Shown here: in pieces, positions 22,301 to 32,276 of the stretch | How the letters are laid out: each line of letters begins with the position of its first letter | How positions within the stretch are numbered: position 1 is the stretch's first letter | Assembly: GCA_963978905.1 (NCBI GenBank) | Contig: OZ022260.1 | Span: forward strand, 48,505,551 to 48,569,550 | From: Trichostrongylus colubriformis | Lineage: Eukaryota > Nematoda > Chromadorea > Rhabditida > Trichostrongylidae | Length of the DNA: 64,000 nt | Reading direction: 5' to 3' | Made by a program: the position numbers and the translations under genes | Notes under the pieces: generated by a model | The model's database searches: none | What the model saw: the letters and a program-made list of their open reading frames with translations, nothing else | Told to the model about the DNA's origin: nothing

Positions 22301-25300
22301 CGTGCACGTCACCATTACTTTAACTCGCACTGTGATACAAAAAGCAGGAGTTCATGCTAATCGAAAGGCACTTGATTCGTTTACTCATTCGTGGCTTCCT
22401 TGTGGAAATATAGAATGATTCTTCCGCTTTCTGTGACGGAACTCAAAGGGCAACCCATTCAGGTTCACACTTACCAGGTGGACCTGTCGCAACGACACGA
22501 GATTTACACCGCAGCAGCTCGAGTCAACATTGAGATCGGGGATGTGGACATTGTTATTAATAATGCAGGTTTACTTCGTGATCCTGGAGATTTTCTCTGT
22601 AAGTCTGACGATTTAATCGAGAAGACGATTCAAGTGAACATGCTGGCAAATATGTGGGTAGGTGTACTTATTTATTTATTTATTTGATATGTCAAAACGA
22701 CATGCCGTAACCATGGTGGAAATATTAACAAGAAAAATCCTCCAAAAGAAAAGAACACAAAAGGAAAAAAAATGAAAGAAAAAAAAAGAAATACAACCTA
22801 GTACAGATGTATAAGGTGAATGGCCCCTGGGAGCACAAAGCACCTCGAGGGCTGAGGAAAATTATGACTATCGGGAAATAAAACCCTTCAACAGACTAGG
22901 AGGTATAGCGTTGGTTTGAGCTCCAGTGAGCATCTCCAACTATCCAGCTGCTACACCACCAGACCTACCACTAAACCTACATCAGCCGGCTGTGATGCCC
23001 TTCGCCACTTCAGGGGTCACAGGAGCTTGCCGCAACTCCGAAACACGGGTATACCGGCCACCCACGTGGAAACGGCAAGCTAGGTAAAAGCGGAGGCCGT
23101 AGTAGTGTAGCAACTGGGAGAGGATCCCTCACTAGCTGAGAGATCTGTTCTAATCATAAGAGCTTAGCGGGAACTAAAAGCGGATAGCTTCTTGATCGCA
23201 CCAGAAGTCATTCACCTAATGCCTAGGACACCGAGAGTAGGGATCAGTCCAACAAAATCCTCACAAAATAAGTCATGAAGGTAAAACCAAAAGTCAGAAA
23301 AACAGAAGAAACTATAAGGAACACAATCCATAGGCTAGGTACCATCCAGTATGCAATGACAAATGTGAAGCAACAGAATAGCGTTGCAAAGCGAGACATG
23401 ATCAAACTCAAGAAAAGCCTTCTCAAGCACAACAAGGAGTCATATCCGCCAGGCATAACAAACAGGCATCCATCACTCGCGAGGCCCAGGTAGAGCTAAC
23501 TAGACCATATACACTCCATCGCTGCAACCACCGAAACCACACAACTGCCGTATATCGCTAGAGGTTAAGAGTATCTGCATAAAACGATGAAAGCGAAACT
23601 AAAAATAGGATAGACTTCACCTGGAACATTAAAAATCAGATACAGTCATTCACGCCCAAGACAGTGAACAAATCAATTTGCTTCAGTTTGGCTTTGAAAG
23701 CCCGACTGTTCTCGGCACTCATAATACTGCTTGGTAGAAGTTGGAACCACCGAGCAACACGGTATAGGGGAAAGTTGATAAGATGGGAGGAATTTTTATT
23801 TCGAATATTTTGATAATGAATGTTGAAACCATTGCCTCTTTCACTGCAGGGCCTAAATATCCAAAATCTGCTCGGGCTCAGTTTAATTTCCCCACGAAGT
23901 ATGCGGAAACCGAAAACGAGATCAGAAATGATTCTTCTGAACAACAGACTGTCAAGCCCTAACATCCTCAGCCGGTCAGTATAGCTAGGAAGATTATACT
24001 TACGAGATCGTTTGTTTATCCGATACAAGATCAACCTAGTCGCCATACGTTGAACCCTCTCTATTTTCAGAATGTCTTTTTTGCGGTTTGGGCTCCAAAT
24101 CTGAGAGCAGTATTCCAAATGGGGCAACACATACGCTCTGTACAAACGTATAAGGATTTTGGGCTTATCGCAGCGGGCACTGCGAAAAATACTGAAAAGT
24201 ACTGCATAGGCTCGGTCAACCACCTTGTCGATGTGGACGGAAAACTTTAAACTTGAGTGAATGTAGACACCTAAATCCTTAACTACCTCACAGCTTTTAA
24301 GAGGGAAACCGTTTAGATTATAATCCTGAGCCTTCCCTTTTCCAATATGAAGCACACAACATTTATCTACATTGACACTTAGGTCGAGATCAGATGCCCA
24401 AAAGGATAGCTTCTGGATAGACCGCTTTAAAGCATCGCAAACCTCATCCCGGTTACCATCGTCGTATATGCCATACAGCTTAACATCATCTGCATAGATC
24501 TGCACTTTGATGTTAGGCGATGTATGGAGGTGATAAGGCAGGTCAGCTGAATAAAGCAAGAACAGAAGAGGTGAAAGTACACCCCCCTGTGGTACTCCAC
24601 TGGTGCAGAGATGCCTACCGGAGAACTCATGTCCCACCCTGACTGTCATGTGACGGGCACATAGATAGGATTTCAGCCAAACCAGCAAACAACTATCTAA
24701 CCCAAGTCTTTCAAGTTTCCACAGCAATTTATAATGGTTAACCTTATCAAAAGCCTTAGACAAGTCAAAGTAAATCACGTCGACCGATTTACCTTGACTT
24801 ATAGCAAGACTCCAGTCAAATAAGCTGTCCATCAGATTAGTGCTAGTACTGGCACCAGGTAGGAACCCATGCTGTTCAGAAGGAAAAAATTTTGATTTGC
24901 GGCCCCAATCCAACATTTTATCTCGAATCATTCTCTCCATGACCTTAACAGGTGTAGGCGTAATGCTTATTGGTCTGAAATCTGAAACAGACCGTGCATC
25001 AGAGATTTTGGGAAGAGCCGTAACCAACGCCTCCTTCCAGACCTCTGGTACCTCACCCAACATGAAGGAAATGTTAAAAATATGAGCTAAAGGTTCGGCT
25101 AGGGCGGAGGCGCATTTCTTGAACAGAATAGGGGGAATGCCATCATACGGTTCTGTGGTGGAGGGCTTCAGGCCTTTAAGCACTGAGGATACCTCTGAAG
25201 GATAGAAATAAATCTTATCACGTGAGGGCCTTGCCAAAACCGTGGTACAGGGAACATCCTCAGTGCTATCCATGACAGAGTTCTGCCTCGAAAAGACGCC

Positions 25301-28300
25301 TGCAAAAAACTTTCCCAGTGCCACCGCTTTACCAGCATTTGTATGGTGTCTACATCCACTTTCATCGATCACAAGTGGTAACCGTGAGCTCGATTTGATT
25401 TTGTCATTTACGTACATAAATAGATACTTCATAGAGGCTTTGGATGCCAAACGTCGTTCCCGGTAAGCCCAAAATTTGTTCAGATGATGATTGAGGTCAG
25501 CGCATACCTTTTTATAGCGCTCATCACTTAGCGGATTCAAGGTTTCTTCAAAAACTCGCTGTTTCTGGGATAGCAAATTGCGGATATGAGTAGGAAAATT
25601 CACACTGGGGGACCGAGGATAACGGAAACGAATGTGCAGTGATAGAATCTCGTAAACTACTGAGCAAAATCTGCGATACAAATCCGAGGCAGAGGTGAAA
25701 CCGTCAAAAATCTGTAACCAATTGACTTGACCAAAACATCGAGACAAGGCAGTGTAATCTGCATGGAGAAAGTCAGGCTTGGGCAACGATGCATGACAAA
25801 GGCTCGGGGGAGCATTAACTACAAAGCGGAGTATCGAGTGATCCGAGGTGGCAAGAGGGGAAAGGGTGGCTACCTCGTGAACAATTGGGGTGGATGCGAG
25901 AATTACATCCAAGATGTTGTCTCCATGAGTAGGCTCCTTAACAAGCTGATTGAAACCTGAACTCATAAAGAAGCTGAGAAACATCCTAGATGCCGAATCT
26001 GAAGCAGTAGAGTTGGACCAGTTAATTTTGAGGTTGAGGTCTCCCAAGATGAGAATATCATTCCCGGAAGAAACTAGAGTGGACAGTAGGTCGTACAACA
26101 CGTCATCATCGTTCTTAGTGGAGTTTGGGGGACGATAAACCAAGATGAATCTGATACGGGACCCATTGGTAGCATCTAATAATTCCATGCAAAGAAGATC
26201 AGCTTTCAATGAACGGTCAACACTTACAACTTGCAGGGAAAGATTACTTCTGAACAAACAACATACTCCGCCACCCTTGCGCCTGACTCTATCCACACGG
26301 AAAACGCTGTAGGGTAGAGGTCCAAACAATTCCGAATCTTTGATCCTAGAGTTGAGCCAAGTTTCAGTAATAAAAAGCAAATCAGGTTTCATATCGTTTA
26401 AAAACAAGTGAAGGTGTTCAATCTTATTAGAAAGGCTCCGCGCGTTCAACAAAAAGCAGGTAAGAGGAACATAGGTACCATGCGAGCTCAAGCATTTCCC
26501 GACTTCCTGCTAGGCAGCTCTGAGATATGCTTGAGCTCCCCTCTATAAACCACCCACTCCTTAGTATTCTTACCTTTATTCCTTTCTTTAGCCAACTGCC
26601 TCAGCTCATAATCGCGATTTCTCTCCTCCAGCGTCATGCTCCTCCGCAAAAAGATGTTAGCAAAGCCCGTCCCGCGAAGCTTTCGAGCGTTGGCCAGCGC
26701 TTTCCGCCAGTACGATGTAGAGGGCAGAACAACTTTGACCAATCTAGGCTTGGTCCCGTCATAATTGCCCATTCTGAACACTTCTGACGGCCTACACTCG
26801 ACGTCGAGAACATCCAGAATCTGAGCCACCTTGTCTTCTAGTTCCATCTGCCGTCGCGATGGCGGAAAAGCTACTTCAGACTCCTCCACCCCCGCTAGCA
26901 CAATGCTACGCATGCGCTTTTCCTTCTCCACGGTTTCCGCAAACTCCTTGGGAATTTTGTCAGCCAATGCTGCAAGCATTTGCCCAATCACCGGGTCCTT
27001 ATTAAGCTGCATGATGCTGGCGATGAGCTCAGTCACTGACATTCCGCTGAAGTCAGCTTCCGCGGAAACGACAGCGCTACCAGACGGATTAGCAGCAGTA
27101 GGGGAAGTAGCTCCTCCACCATTTACCCCCTTTTTACGAGTGACTCTGACCATTTTTGAAACTCGTACGCCAATACGAGAGAAATCAATAGGTACAAAGT
27201 CCAAAGTCCACCACGGTGAAACAGAAACAAGTCGAAGAAAAGTAAAATAAGCAGGGTAAGTAGCAAAAACGCCGTACGACAACAAAAACTGGACTGTTTT
27301 CGATAGGAGAATCGGCCAAATAACCTTCACAAAGGAACTTACCTGAAAAAAAAATACCGCGGGCAGGATACTCAAAAAGAACTCGACGAGCAGGCCAAAC
27401 ACCAACCACTCACCACACGTGCGTACCCTATTAGTTACACTGACTGTTTTCGATAGGAGAATCGGCCAAATAACCTTCACAAAGGAACTTAGGAACTAAC
27501 TTACTTGATGGAGTTCATTAATATTCACTCGAATATTTGCTCAGTTCAGATGGCTAAAGCGTTTCTTCCGCGTATGATCGAACGAGACTCTGGACACATT
27601 GTTGCAGTTTGTTCAACTTCATCAATATTTGGAGCAAAGGGTGAGTGGACTCGTCAACTCCGTATGCAGGGTTTCTCGGACGCAGATGCCTTCAGATATA
27701 CAGTCCATTTCCCAGCGCCTGGCAGGGCGAGGCCTACGGACTTGGATGAACGTGGATCGATCTCTCTTACCCCGCCACACACTCCCGTTGCCACGTAATC
27801 TCTCACCCAAGTCCGTAGGGCCACGCCCTGCCAGGCGTCGGGAACCGGACTGTAAAGGTACTGGTGCCACCGATGCACCCAACTATCAATGAGTAATGTT
27901 TAGCCCACGCACAGCAAAGGGCAATTTGGATCTTCAAAAGTGGTTACTACAAGTGAAAGATACGATTCCATGTAACGCTGGCCCAATGGCGGTACAAGGC
28001 GTGCCCCACCTCCTCCAGGCTTTACCCTACTTGACAGGTCCTACGGGATGGGTTCCCCTATAAGGGAGGGTGCAAGGTGGTGTACGCCCGTCACACGCTA
28101 TTGGTTCACGATGCTGTGGCCGATAATCGACGAGGGAGTACACAAGACGATAACAGTCTTCAAAAAGTCATCGAGAAAAAAGACGGTCCTTTTCGCGGGT
28201 ATCATTTCTGTCTACCATATTGCTCATTGTGGGGCTTCAAAGGCCAGTATTTTCAGATCTCGCGGACTATTCAGCGTCAAAGTTCGGTGCTTTTGGATTC

Positions 28301-31300
28301 CAGGCAAGAAACACTTTTTTGTCACTGTATACGTTTTCTGTAAACAACAGTGAATATGCATTAAATGTGTTAAAGAAGAGTATGGAGGTGCGTCAGGAAA
28401 AGGTTCAAGTCACCGGGACAAACAAGGAACCTGCTCCATCAGGTTACCTATGTTGGGTGGATTGATGTCATAGGTTAGCCGCCCTGATGCACACCCAAAA
28501 AGTATTATTACAACTGTGTAACACTTCTTACCGATGCAATGTGCATGTCTCAGAAAACGATTCTCAGAAAAAAAATTGGAAAAATGCCTGTGTTGAAAGT
28601 GCGGTCTGTCATATTTCCATCGAAGCGGCCAGTGTTTATTACCTATTGTAAAATGCAGTCCGTCCCCCGTATATGAACACTTTACTTGCGTCTTTGCGGC
28701 CTCGTTTCCTACTGTGAGAAATCATTGCCAAGATATTAGTTCCATCTATGCCCTTTTTTTTATTTTTGTAATAAACACAGAAATAATGTCTAGAGAGTGA
28801 CACAATATCACCGAATGAGGTAAAAGTAATGCGCCATGTACCTTAAAGTCAGGAGGGGGCGTTGCACGAGTTTTATGTCACATTTTTGCGTAATCGGGCC
28901 CACTGCTCAAAGGTCTTCATCAACGTGGAAATATGGACGCGCGACGGTCAGCTAATTTGTGCTGTGCCTCATGCTGACCAAAAACTCACACATCGACACA
29001 GATGCAAAAGCTGAAAGGTATCACTTCATGTGAGCAGAAAAGGGATTAGTCGCGGGAATTGTAAGTATAATATTTTTAGTTAGCTCGGCTAAAGATATCG
29101 GAGGCACGGATAGTCGAGTTGTCAAGAGTGTAGATTCACTTCTGTATTTAAAAGCCACCGGATTCGATCCCTGCCGGGGCACAATTCATGCCTTGCAAAA
29201 ATTGCAAAAATGGTGACGATACCGGCGTCAGGCCTAGGATGACAGGCCGGCTGATGTAGGAAGCTCGTCACAAAAAAAAACAAGTCTAAAAGTCGTGCAA
29301 GAATCCACTATAAAGCTGGGACGTCACCCGAAAGTGACGCGCACGACCCCACCCTTCTGCGTCCAGCATGTGAGGGCTACCGACAGTTGTCGGTTGATGA
29401 GCAAGAATCTCGTTGCGTTTGTGCAGAGCTGTGAAACACTGTGAAACTGTGTATGACCGTAAAACATATTCTTACCCAAATTGTTCTCCAGGCTTCAACG
29501 TTTGGAAGCTTTATATGAAACCTGTGTACTATGACAGGTCACGTACAACTAGTTCGAGAATAGTGGTGACCGGCTTTGAGCCATGTTGCTTATATCCCGC
29601 TATAGAATGCCAAAAATTGAAGGAATTGAAGATTTTCCTACTCCTCAAATCGAGTACAGAGTAAAGCCTGGTCTGAGAAGGGAAGTATATGAGGTCGAAG
29701 CGGCCTTTTGTAAAGGGATAACTAGGATTTAACGTTTTATGAGACGCTGATTCTCAATCTGCATTTCAAATTTGCAAAACGATTCTCTGAGTTGGGTTAC
29801 AAGGCTCTTTTTCAACGACTGTCGGATCAAGTACAACACATAAGAATGGGAAAAAACAATCGTTTAGCTGAGAGGTAGGTGTCACGCCCTGTGAAATGGA
29901 GAGGATCGTTCGGATCCTCGACGAAACTCAATTTTTGTACTTTGTTGAGTTGAACTTTTTGGAACTTTTCCTAGTGGCTACAGAAAACATTTCTAGTATT
30001 TTGATGCTCCTTTCGGCACGAGACATGGTCAAATGGTAGCTGAGCAGCTTTTTTTCACAACTTTAATATTCGATCCATCTCCCTGCCAGGCAAATGCTAC
30101 TAGTCCACACTTCTGTGACGTACTGAGCCGACACTCGGCGAAAAGGGCCTTGTAGCGCTGTTCAAACAATAGTTTTGCAAATATGGGAAGAAGATTCGAG
30201 AACAGTGCCCGAGAGTACGTTGAACCATGTCTATCCCATTAGAAACTGCCACTTCGACTTCGCATCCTTCCCTTATGAGATCGGAATACATCGCATCTCA
30301 ACAAAGCATGTAAGCCATCGAGTCATACGAGTTATTGTGAAAAATATTCTATCACATGAATTGTATGATGAGCACTATTCTCGACGAAGAAAGAGTATCT
30401 GTTGCCATTCCCTGCTGTAGTGATGAGTTGTCGCAGCGTCTTGCATTTACGTTTCTCCAGTTCGGTGTCGCGTCATAATACACGTAATTCTGCTTTCATA
30501 TACAGAGCCATTTCATGTACCGTCCTGTGATTTTGCAAATTGATTAGTTATTAACTGTACTATAGGAAGCTCTTGAGAATGAGATGTATTCGAGGAGGAA
30601 GCGAAATATTCACTTCACTACAATCTGCCCAACGTTCATGCGAACCCGAATGATAGCCGATATCCCGTGAGTCAATCAATTGCAAACAAACGGTATTGAG
30701 GAAAAACGTTGCTTTAGGGTGTGTCCCACGGCAACGCTCTCACCTGAGGTGGTCGCTGAGGAGATATTTGATGCTATACTCACCAACGAACGGATACTGC
30801 TGCTTCCCAGAAAGGCTCACATTCTCTACGCTTTGAAAGGGTAAGCAAGGCTACAGTGACCAACAAAGACAAACGAGCATTGACATTTCCTATGAGCTTT
30901 CCGGAATTTCGTTAAATTCTGAATAAGAAGCCAATGCTCTGAATACACACTGTTCACATACCGACTAGGTGTCATTGACAGCCATCTCCTGGCAAAAATG
31001 TAGGTTAATAAATAGTACAGCTAAACTCGAATATGAGAGTGAATTTTCTCTCAGTCAAAGTTGCCTTTCAGGAACGAGCTTCCTCAAGCCAATGCACTTT
31101 CATGTTTCTACTGTATGTGAAAATTTCGATCAAAATCCAGACCTAAAATCATTGAACTGTCGAACCTTTCCCTTGCTGAACAGTCTCACGAAAGCAAGAA
31201 TTAGAATGAGATCTGGGGAAATTAGATGGAACTCCAAAGTGATGTGAAATGGTTGCAAATATGCTCTGCTTCAGAGGGCACGGTTCGACACCTCCAAAGT

Positions 31301-31611
31301 GTTCTCGTAGGCCCTCACATTAGTGAATTTTTCACATCGCTTTGAAGTACAAGATGGCAGTTATTATTAGGTTGTCCGGAAAGTTTTCGAACTAAATGCA
31401 TGGTAGGGTTCAATAGAATATATCATTGTCACCCGATGTTGTGAGCGGACCTAACTTGAGGGATCCGGCGTTCGCAGTGGTCTGAGCTGCTCTCTATTCT
31501 ACTATTCTACTACCACTCCTACTATAAGAAATTCTGAAGTACTTCATTTATTTTAGATTGCTGCCTCGACGGACGTTTCAACGATTGCTGCACTATCTAG
31601 TAGAATATTAA
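19326..31611 (+). CDS. Short-chain dehydrogenase/reductase (SDR16C-like), copy 1
   Basis: Exons: 19326-19441, 19500-19646, 22463-22657, 27550-27640, 28257-28303, 30566-30666, 30718-30840, 31557-31611 (TAA). All phases match, giving about 290 residues. Counting from the first complete codon, the cofactor motif TGSGNGLG is at 43-50, NNAG at 120-123, the tetrad Asn (QVNM) at 146, catalytic Ser 174 (VCSTSS) and YSASK at 187-191. The order and the ending [18 protein letters not shown] / [11 protein letters not shown] fit the SDR16C group (RDH10, epidermal retinol dehydrogenase 2, 17-beta-HSD11), which oxidises or reduces retinoids, steroids or other lipids with NAD(P) at ER or lipid-droplet membranes. 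The substrate here cannot be read. The hydrophobic first exon ([20 protein letters not shown]) would be the membrane anchor. The start is uncertain: exon 1 begins out of phase, so either a further 5' exon exists or translation starts at the Met of VMLAFW after trans-splicing at CTTCAG. The usual TGMF after CP is TRMI. Exon 5 ends CAG|GCAAG, a GC donor. Introns carry MITEs, a LINE and a SINE. Confidence 0.85.
20264..20418. mobile_element. Harbinger-like MITE (TTA target duplication)
   Basis: The element runs from GGCCGCTTTCATACTTTGCG to its inverse CGCAAAGTATGAAAGCGGCC, flanked on each side by TTA. It is almost wholly palindromic, with repeated GACGCCGTCACGCGCGTGAC blocks. A 3-bp TTA duplication and GG...CC ends are typical of PIF/Harbinger (Tourist-like) MITEs. 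It lies in intron 2 of SDR copy 1 and is absent from copy 2. Confidence 0.85.
21188..21529. mobile_element. Harbinger-like foldback MITE, larger relative
   Basis: TTA flanks both ends of a 342-bp palindrome starting GGCCGCGGTCATACTTTGCG. Its terminal consensus matches the 20264 element (GGCCGC..TCATACTTTGCGCA). The inner arms (TTTGCGAAATTCTTGACCCA and complement) surround CCAAGATTCGAATCGGCCAC. The inner sequence has a decayed relative at 32540-32670. It lies in intron 2 of SDR copy 1. Confidence 0.85.
21991..22220. mobile_element. MULE-like foldback with 9-bp target duplication
   Basis: The ends are GGGTGTATATCACTAGGACA and its exact inverse. Arms of more than 50 bp continue through GCGTGGCCGTGTTCGGCACG. 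Flanking 9-mers are GAAGCTCGC (left) and GAAGTTCGC (right), one mismatch. A 9-bp duplication with GGG ends points to Mutator-like mobilisation. The element lies in intron 2 of SDR copy 1. Confidence 0.75.
23636..26491 (-). CDS. LINE ORF2: endonuclease and reverse transcriptase
   Basis: 951 open codons with no stop. The N-terminal APE-type endonuclease (about residues 10-225) shows [41 protein letters not shown] and SDHSILRF. The reverse transcriptase (about 430-720) shows [19 protein letters not shown], the [10 protein letters not shown] motif, [14 protein letters not shown] and the catalytic box [10 protein letters not shown]. The C-terminal region keeps [20 protein letters not shown] and YCSQIWSP. 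This arrangement fits the CR1/L2-type branch. The enzyme nicks target DNA and primes cDNA synthesis there. The frame opens after TAG and overlaps the ORF1 stop. The codon at the overlap is TTG, and the first ATG would remove the start of the endonuclease, so translation probably couples to ORF1 termination or uses a non-AUG start. Confidence 0.92.
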   Translation of the reverse strand: MSSHGTYVPLTCFLLNARSLSNKIEHLHLFLNDMKPDLLFITETWLNSRIKDSELFGPLPYSVFRVDRVRRKGGGVCCLFRSNLSLQVVSVDRSLKADLLCMELLDATNGSRIRFILVYRPPNSTKNDDDVLYDLLSTLVSSGNDILILGDLNLKINWSNSTASDSASRMFLSFFMSSGFNQLVKEPTHGDNILDVILASTPIVHEVATLSPLATSDHSILRFVVNAPPSLCHASLPKPDFLHADYTALSRCFGQVNWLQIFDGFTSASDLYRRFCSVVYEILSLHIRFRYPRSPSVNFPTHIRNLLSQKQRVFEETLNPLSDERYKKVCADLNHHLNKFWAYRERRLASKASMKYLFMYVNDKIKSSSRLPLVIDESGCRHHTNAGKAVALGKFFAGVFSRQNSVMDSTEDVPCTTVLARPSRDKIYFYPSEVSSVLKGLKPSTTEPYDGIPPILFKKCASALAEPLAHIFNISFMLGEVPEVWKEALVTALPKISDARSVSDFRPISITPTPVKVMERMIRDKMLDWGRKSKFFPSEQHGFLPGASTSTNLMDSLFDWSLAISQGKSVDVIYFDLSKAFDKVNHYKLLWKLERLGLDSCLLVWLKSYLCARHMTVRVGHEFSGRHLCTSGVPQGGVLSPLLFLLYSADLPYHLHTSPNIKVQIYADDVKLYGIYDDGNRDEVCDALKRSIQKLSFWASDLDLSVNVDKCCVLHIGKGKAQDYNLNGFPLKSCEVVKDLGVYIHSSLKFSVHIDKVVDRAYAVLFSIFRSARCDKPKILIRLYRAYVLPHLEYCSQIWSPNRKKDILKIERVQRMATRLILYRINKRSRKYNLPSYTDRLRMLGLDSLLFRRIISDLVFGFRILRGEIKLSPSRFWIFRPCSERGNGFNIHYQNIRNKNSSHLINFPLYRVARWFQLLPSSIMSAENSRAFKAKLKQIDLFTVLGVNDCI
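26488..27153 (-). CDS. LINE ORF1: nucleic-acid-binding protein
   Basis: 221 codons from ATG at 27153 ([13 protein letters not shown]), ending TGA at 26490-26488, overlapping the start of ORF2. The second half ([52 protein letters not shown]) resembles the RRM-like/charged ORF1 proteins of CR1-type elements, which coat the RNA. A longer frame upstream to 27480 exists, but it reads through the duplicated 5' UTR ([12 protein letters not shown] appears twice), so I prefer the downstream ATG. Confidence 0.8.
   Translation of the reverse strand: MVRVTRKKGVNGGGATSPTAANPSGSAVVSAEADFSGMSVTELIASIMQLNKDPVIGQMLAALADKIPKEFAETVEKEKRMRSIVLAGVEESEVAFPPSRRQMELEDKVAQILDVLDVECRPSEVFRMGNYDGTKPRLVKVVLPSTSYWRKALANARKLRGTGFANIFLRRSMTLEERNRDYELRQLAKERNKGKNTKEWVVYRGELKHISELPSRKSGNA
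27292..27491 (-). repeat. Direct repeat in the LINE 5' region
   Basis: The 50-bp sequence starting GACTGTTTTCGATAGGAGAA occurs at 27292-27341 and again, identical, at 27442-27491 (150-bp spacing). This may be 1.3 copies of a promoter monomer, or a 5' template-jump duplication. Confidence 0.85.
27701..27852. mobile_element. TA-flanked MITE (CAGTCCATTT family)
   Basis: CAGTCCATTTCCCAGCGCC and its inverse bound 152 bp; TA flanks each side. Inside, GGCCTACGGACTTGG faces CCAAGTCCGTAGGGCC. It is in intron 4 of SDR copy 1. Copy 2 reads AATATAAGGGTACTGG at 41810-41825 without it, so the site is a clean empty-site match. Confidence 0.88.
29103..29281 (+). mobile_element. tRNA-derived SINE-like element
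   Basis: An A-box-like TAGTCGAGTTGTCAAGAG (29111) and a strong B-box-like GATTCGATCCC (29161) are spaced about 50 bp apart, as in a pol III promoter, and the unit ends in CACAAAAAAAAAC. No tRNA cloverleaf closes, so this is not a tRNA gene. It is in intron 5 of SDR copy 1; copy 2 diverges at this point. Its 3' part shares GCCGGCTGATGTAGG with the LINE 3' UTR. Confidence 0.5.
31370..31410 (+). mobile_element. Solo mariner-like terminal repeat fragment
   Basis: TTAGGTTGTCCGGAAAGTTT after TA matches the consensus start of mariner terminal repeats (compare TTAGGTTGTCCCAAAAGTTT at 48371). No transposase or right end follows within the intron. It lies in the last intron of SDR copy 1. Confidence 0.5.
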
Positions 31612-32102
31612 GCTTGTGTGGAGCTGAATGCTTATTACCAGCTCTGTCTCACCTGTGTCACCTTATGCAATACCCGAGACAATTTGTCGAGCAACTCTTC
31701 GTTTTCAAGAACGAAAATACAATTGATAAGAACAATCGAACCTTCAACAAGAAATTATTTTATTTCTCTTAAAAAACTCTTCTGGCTTCATGCCACTTGC
31801 CACCGTCGCTATTGCACCTGACTATTGTTGTCATTTCCGTATCACGCTCACTTCACATCTTATTACTCTTTAATCACCAATGATTACTTCCCTTTACCAT
31901 TTTAACCACTTGCTTCCCATCATATTTTCTTTTGTTTTGGAAACACATGTTTACAAAGTTGAATAAAAGTGGATATCTATATAACGACACATGCTTCTAG
32001 TGGTGTCACGTCCTACCTGTTATTTCACTTTTGTTGCTGCTCTCTATTAGCTTTTCTGTACTCACCAGATAATTGTCTACGACACGTTGTCTAAACATAA
32101 AT

Positions 32103-32276
32103 ATGTTCATTATCAACAGCGATAAGGACGGTATCACCGACGAGGCAGATATAATGGTACCACACGATGAAGAAGCTCCAAAGAAGCACTCATTCTTACC
32201 TGAAGATTCAGAGGAGCTACCTTATGAACAGATGCGAATTCTATTTTTGGGCATGGCTTACCATGTATTTACATAA
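32103..32276 (+). CDS. Small conserved ORF at the duplication boundary, copy 1
   Basis: ATG-started frame of 57 residues (MFIINSDKDGITDEADIMVP..., then an acidic HSFLPEDSEELPYEQ). The first 25 residues are preserved in copy 2 at 50322 with conservative changes (N/E, D/E, I/V, M/V), which suggests coding. Sequence identity stops in the middle of the ORF, so the duplication breakpoint lies within it. It could be the first exon of a downstream gene or a small gene; I do not recognise it. It is about 0.5 kb downstream of the SDR stop. Confidence 0.4.
   Translation: MFIINSDKDGITDEADIMVPHDEEAPKKHSFLPEDSEELPYEQMRILFLGMAYHVFT

Larger units (their letters stand above)
22670..27501 (-). mobile_element. 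Apparently full-length CR1-like LINE
   Basis: A two-ORF non-LTR retrotransposon inserted antisense into intron 3 of SDR copy 1. Copy 2 has only a 55-bp intron here, giving the empty site. The 3' end (left) has an AAAT-type simple tail (22671-22685 on the plus strand). TACTT at 22665-22669 and 27502-27506 may be the target duplication. ORF1 and ORF2 are both uninterrupted, and the 5' region holds a 50-bp exact direct repeat. It looks young. Confidence 0.9.
13690..32179 (+). repeat. Segmental duplication, copy 1
   Basis: From about 13690 this region aligns in the same order and orientation with 35665-50397. Shared anchors include AAGCGATAAATCGCCC, CCTGGGATGCAGGCCGCCAC (17587-17606), GAATCGGGTTT (18050), all SDR exons, and the 3' block with TGTCACGTCCTACCTGTTAT. 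Length differences are explained largely by transposon insertions private to one copy. Outside the anchors both flanks diverge abruptly. Confidence 0.85.

Noticed and set aside
27154..27480. N-terminal extension of LINE ORF1 to 330 residues
   Set aside because: It translates the duplicated 5' UTR ([12 protein letters not shown] twice) and starts at the element edge; the ATG at 27153 is more sensible.
28304..28465. Read-through of SDR exon 5 into a longer ORF (copy 1, and 42256-42509 in copy 2)
   Set aside because: The next exon (EALENEMY...) joins in phase at GFQ and supplies the conserved TTICP region, so the extension is intronic.
29103..29190. A tRNA gene
   Set aside because: A and B boxes are present but no acceptor or anticodon stem closes; it has an A-rich tail and is better read as a SINE.
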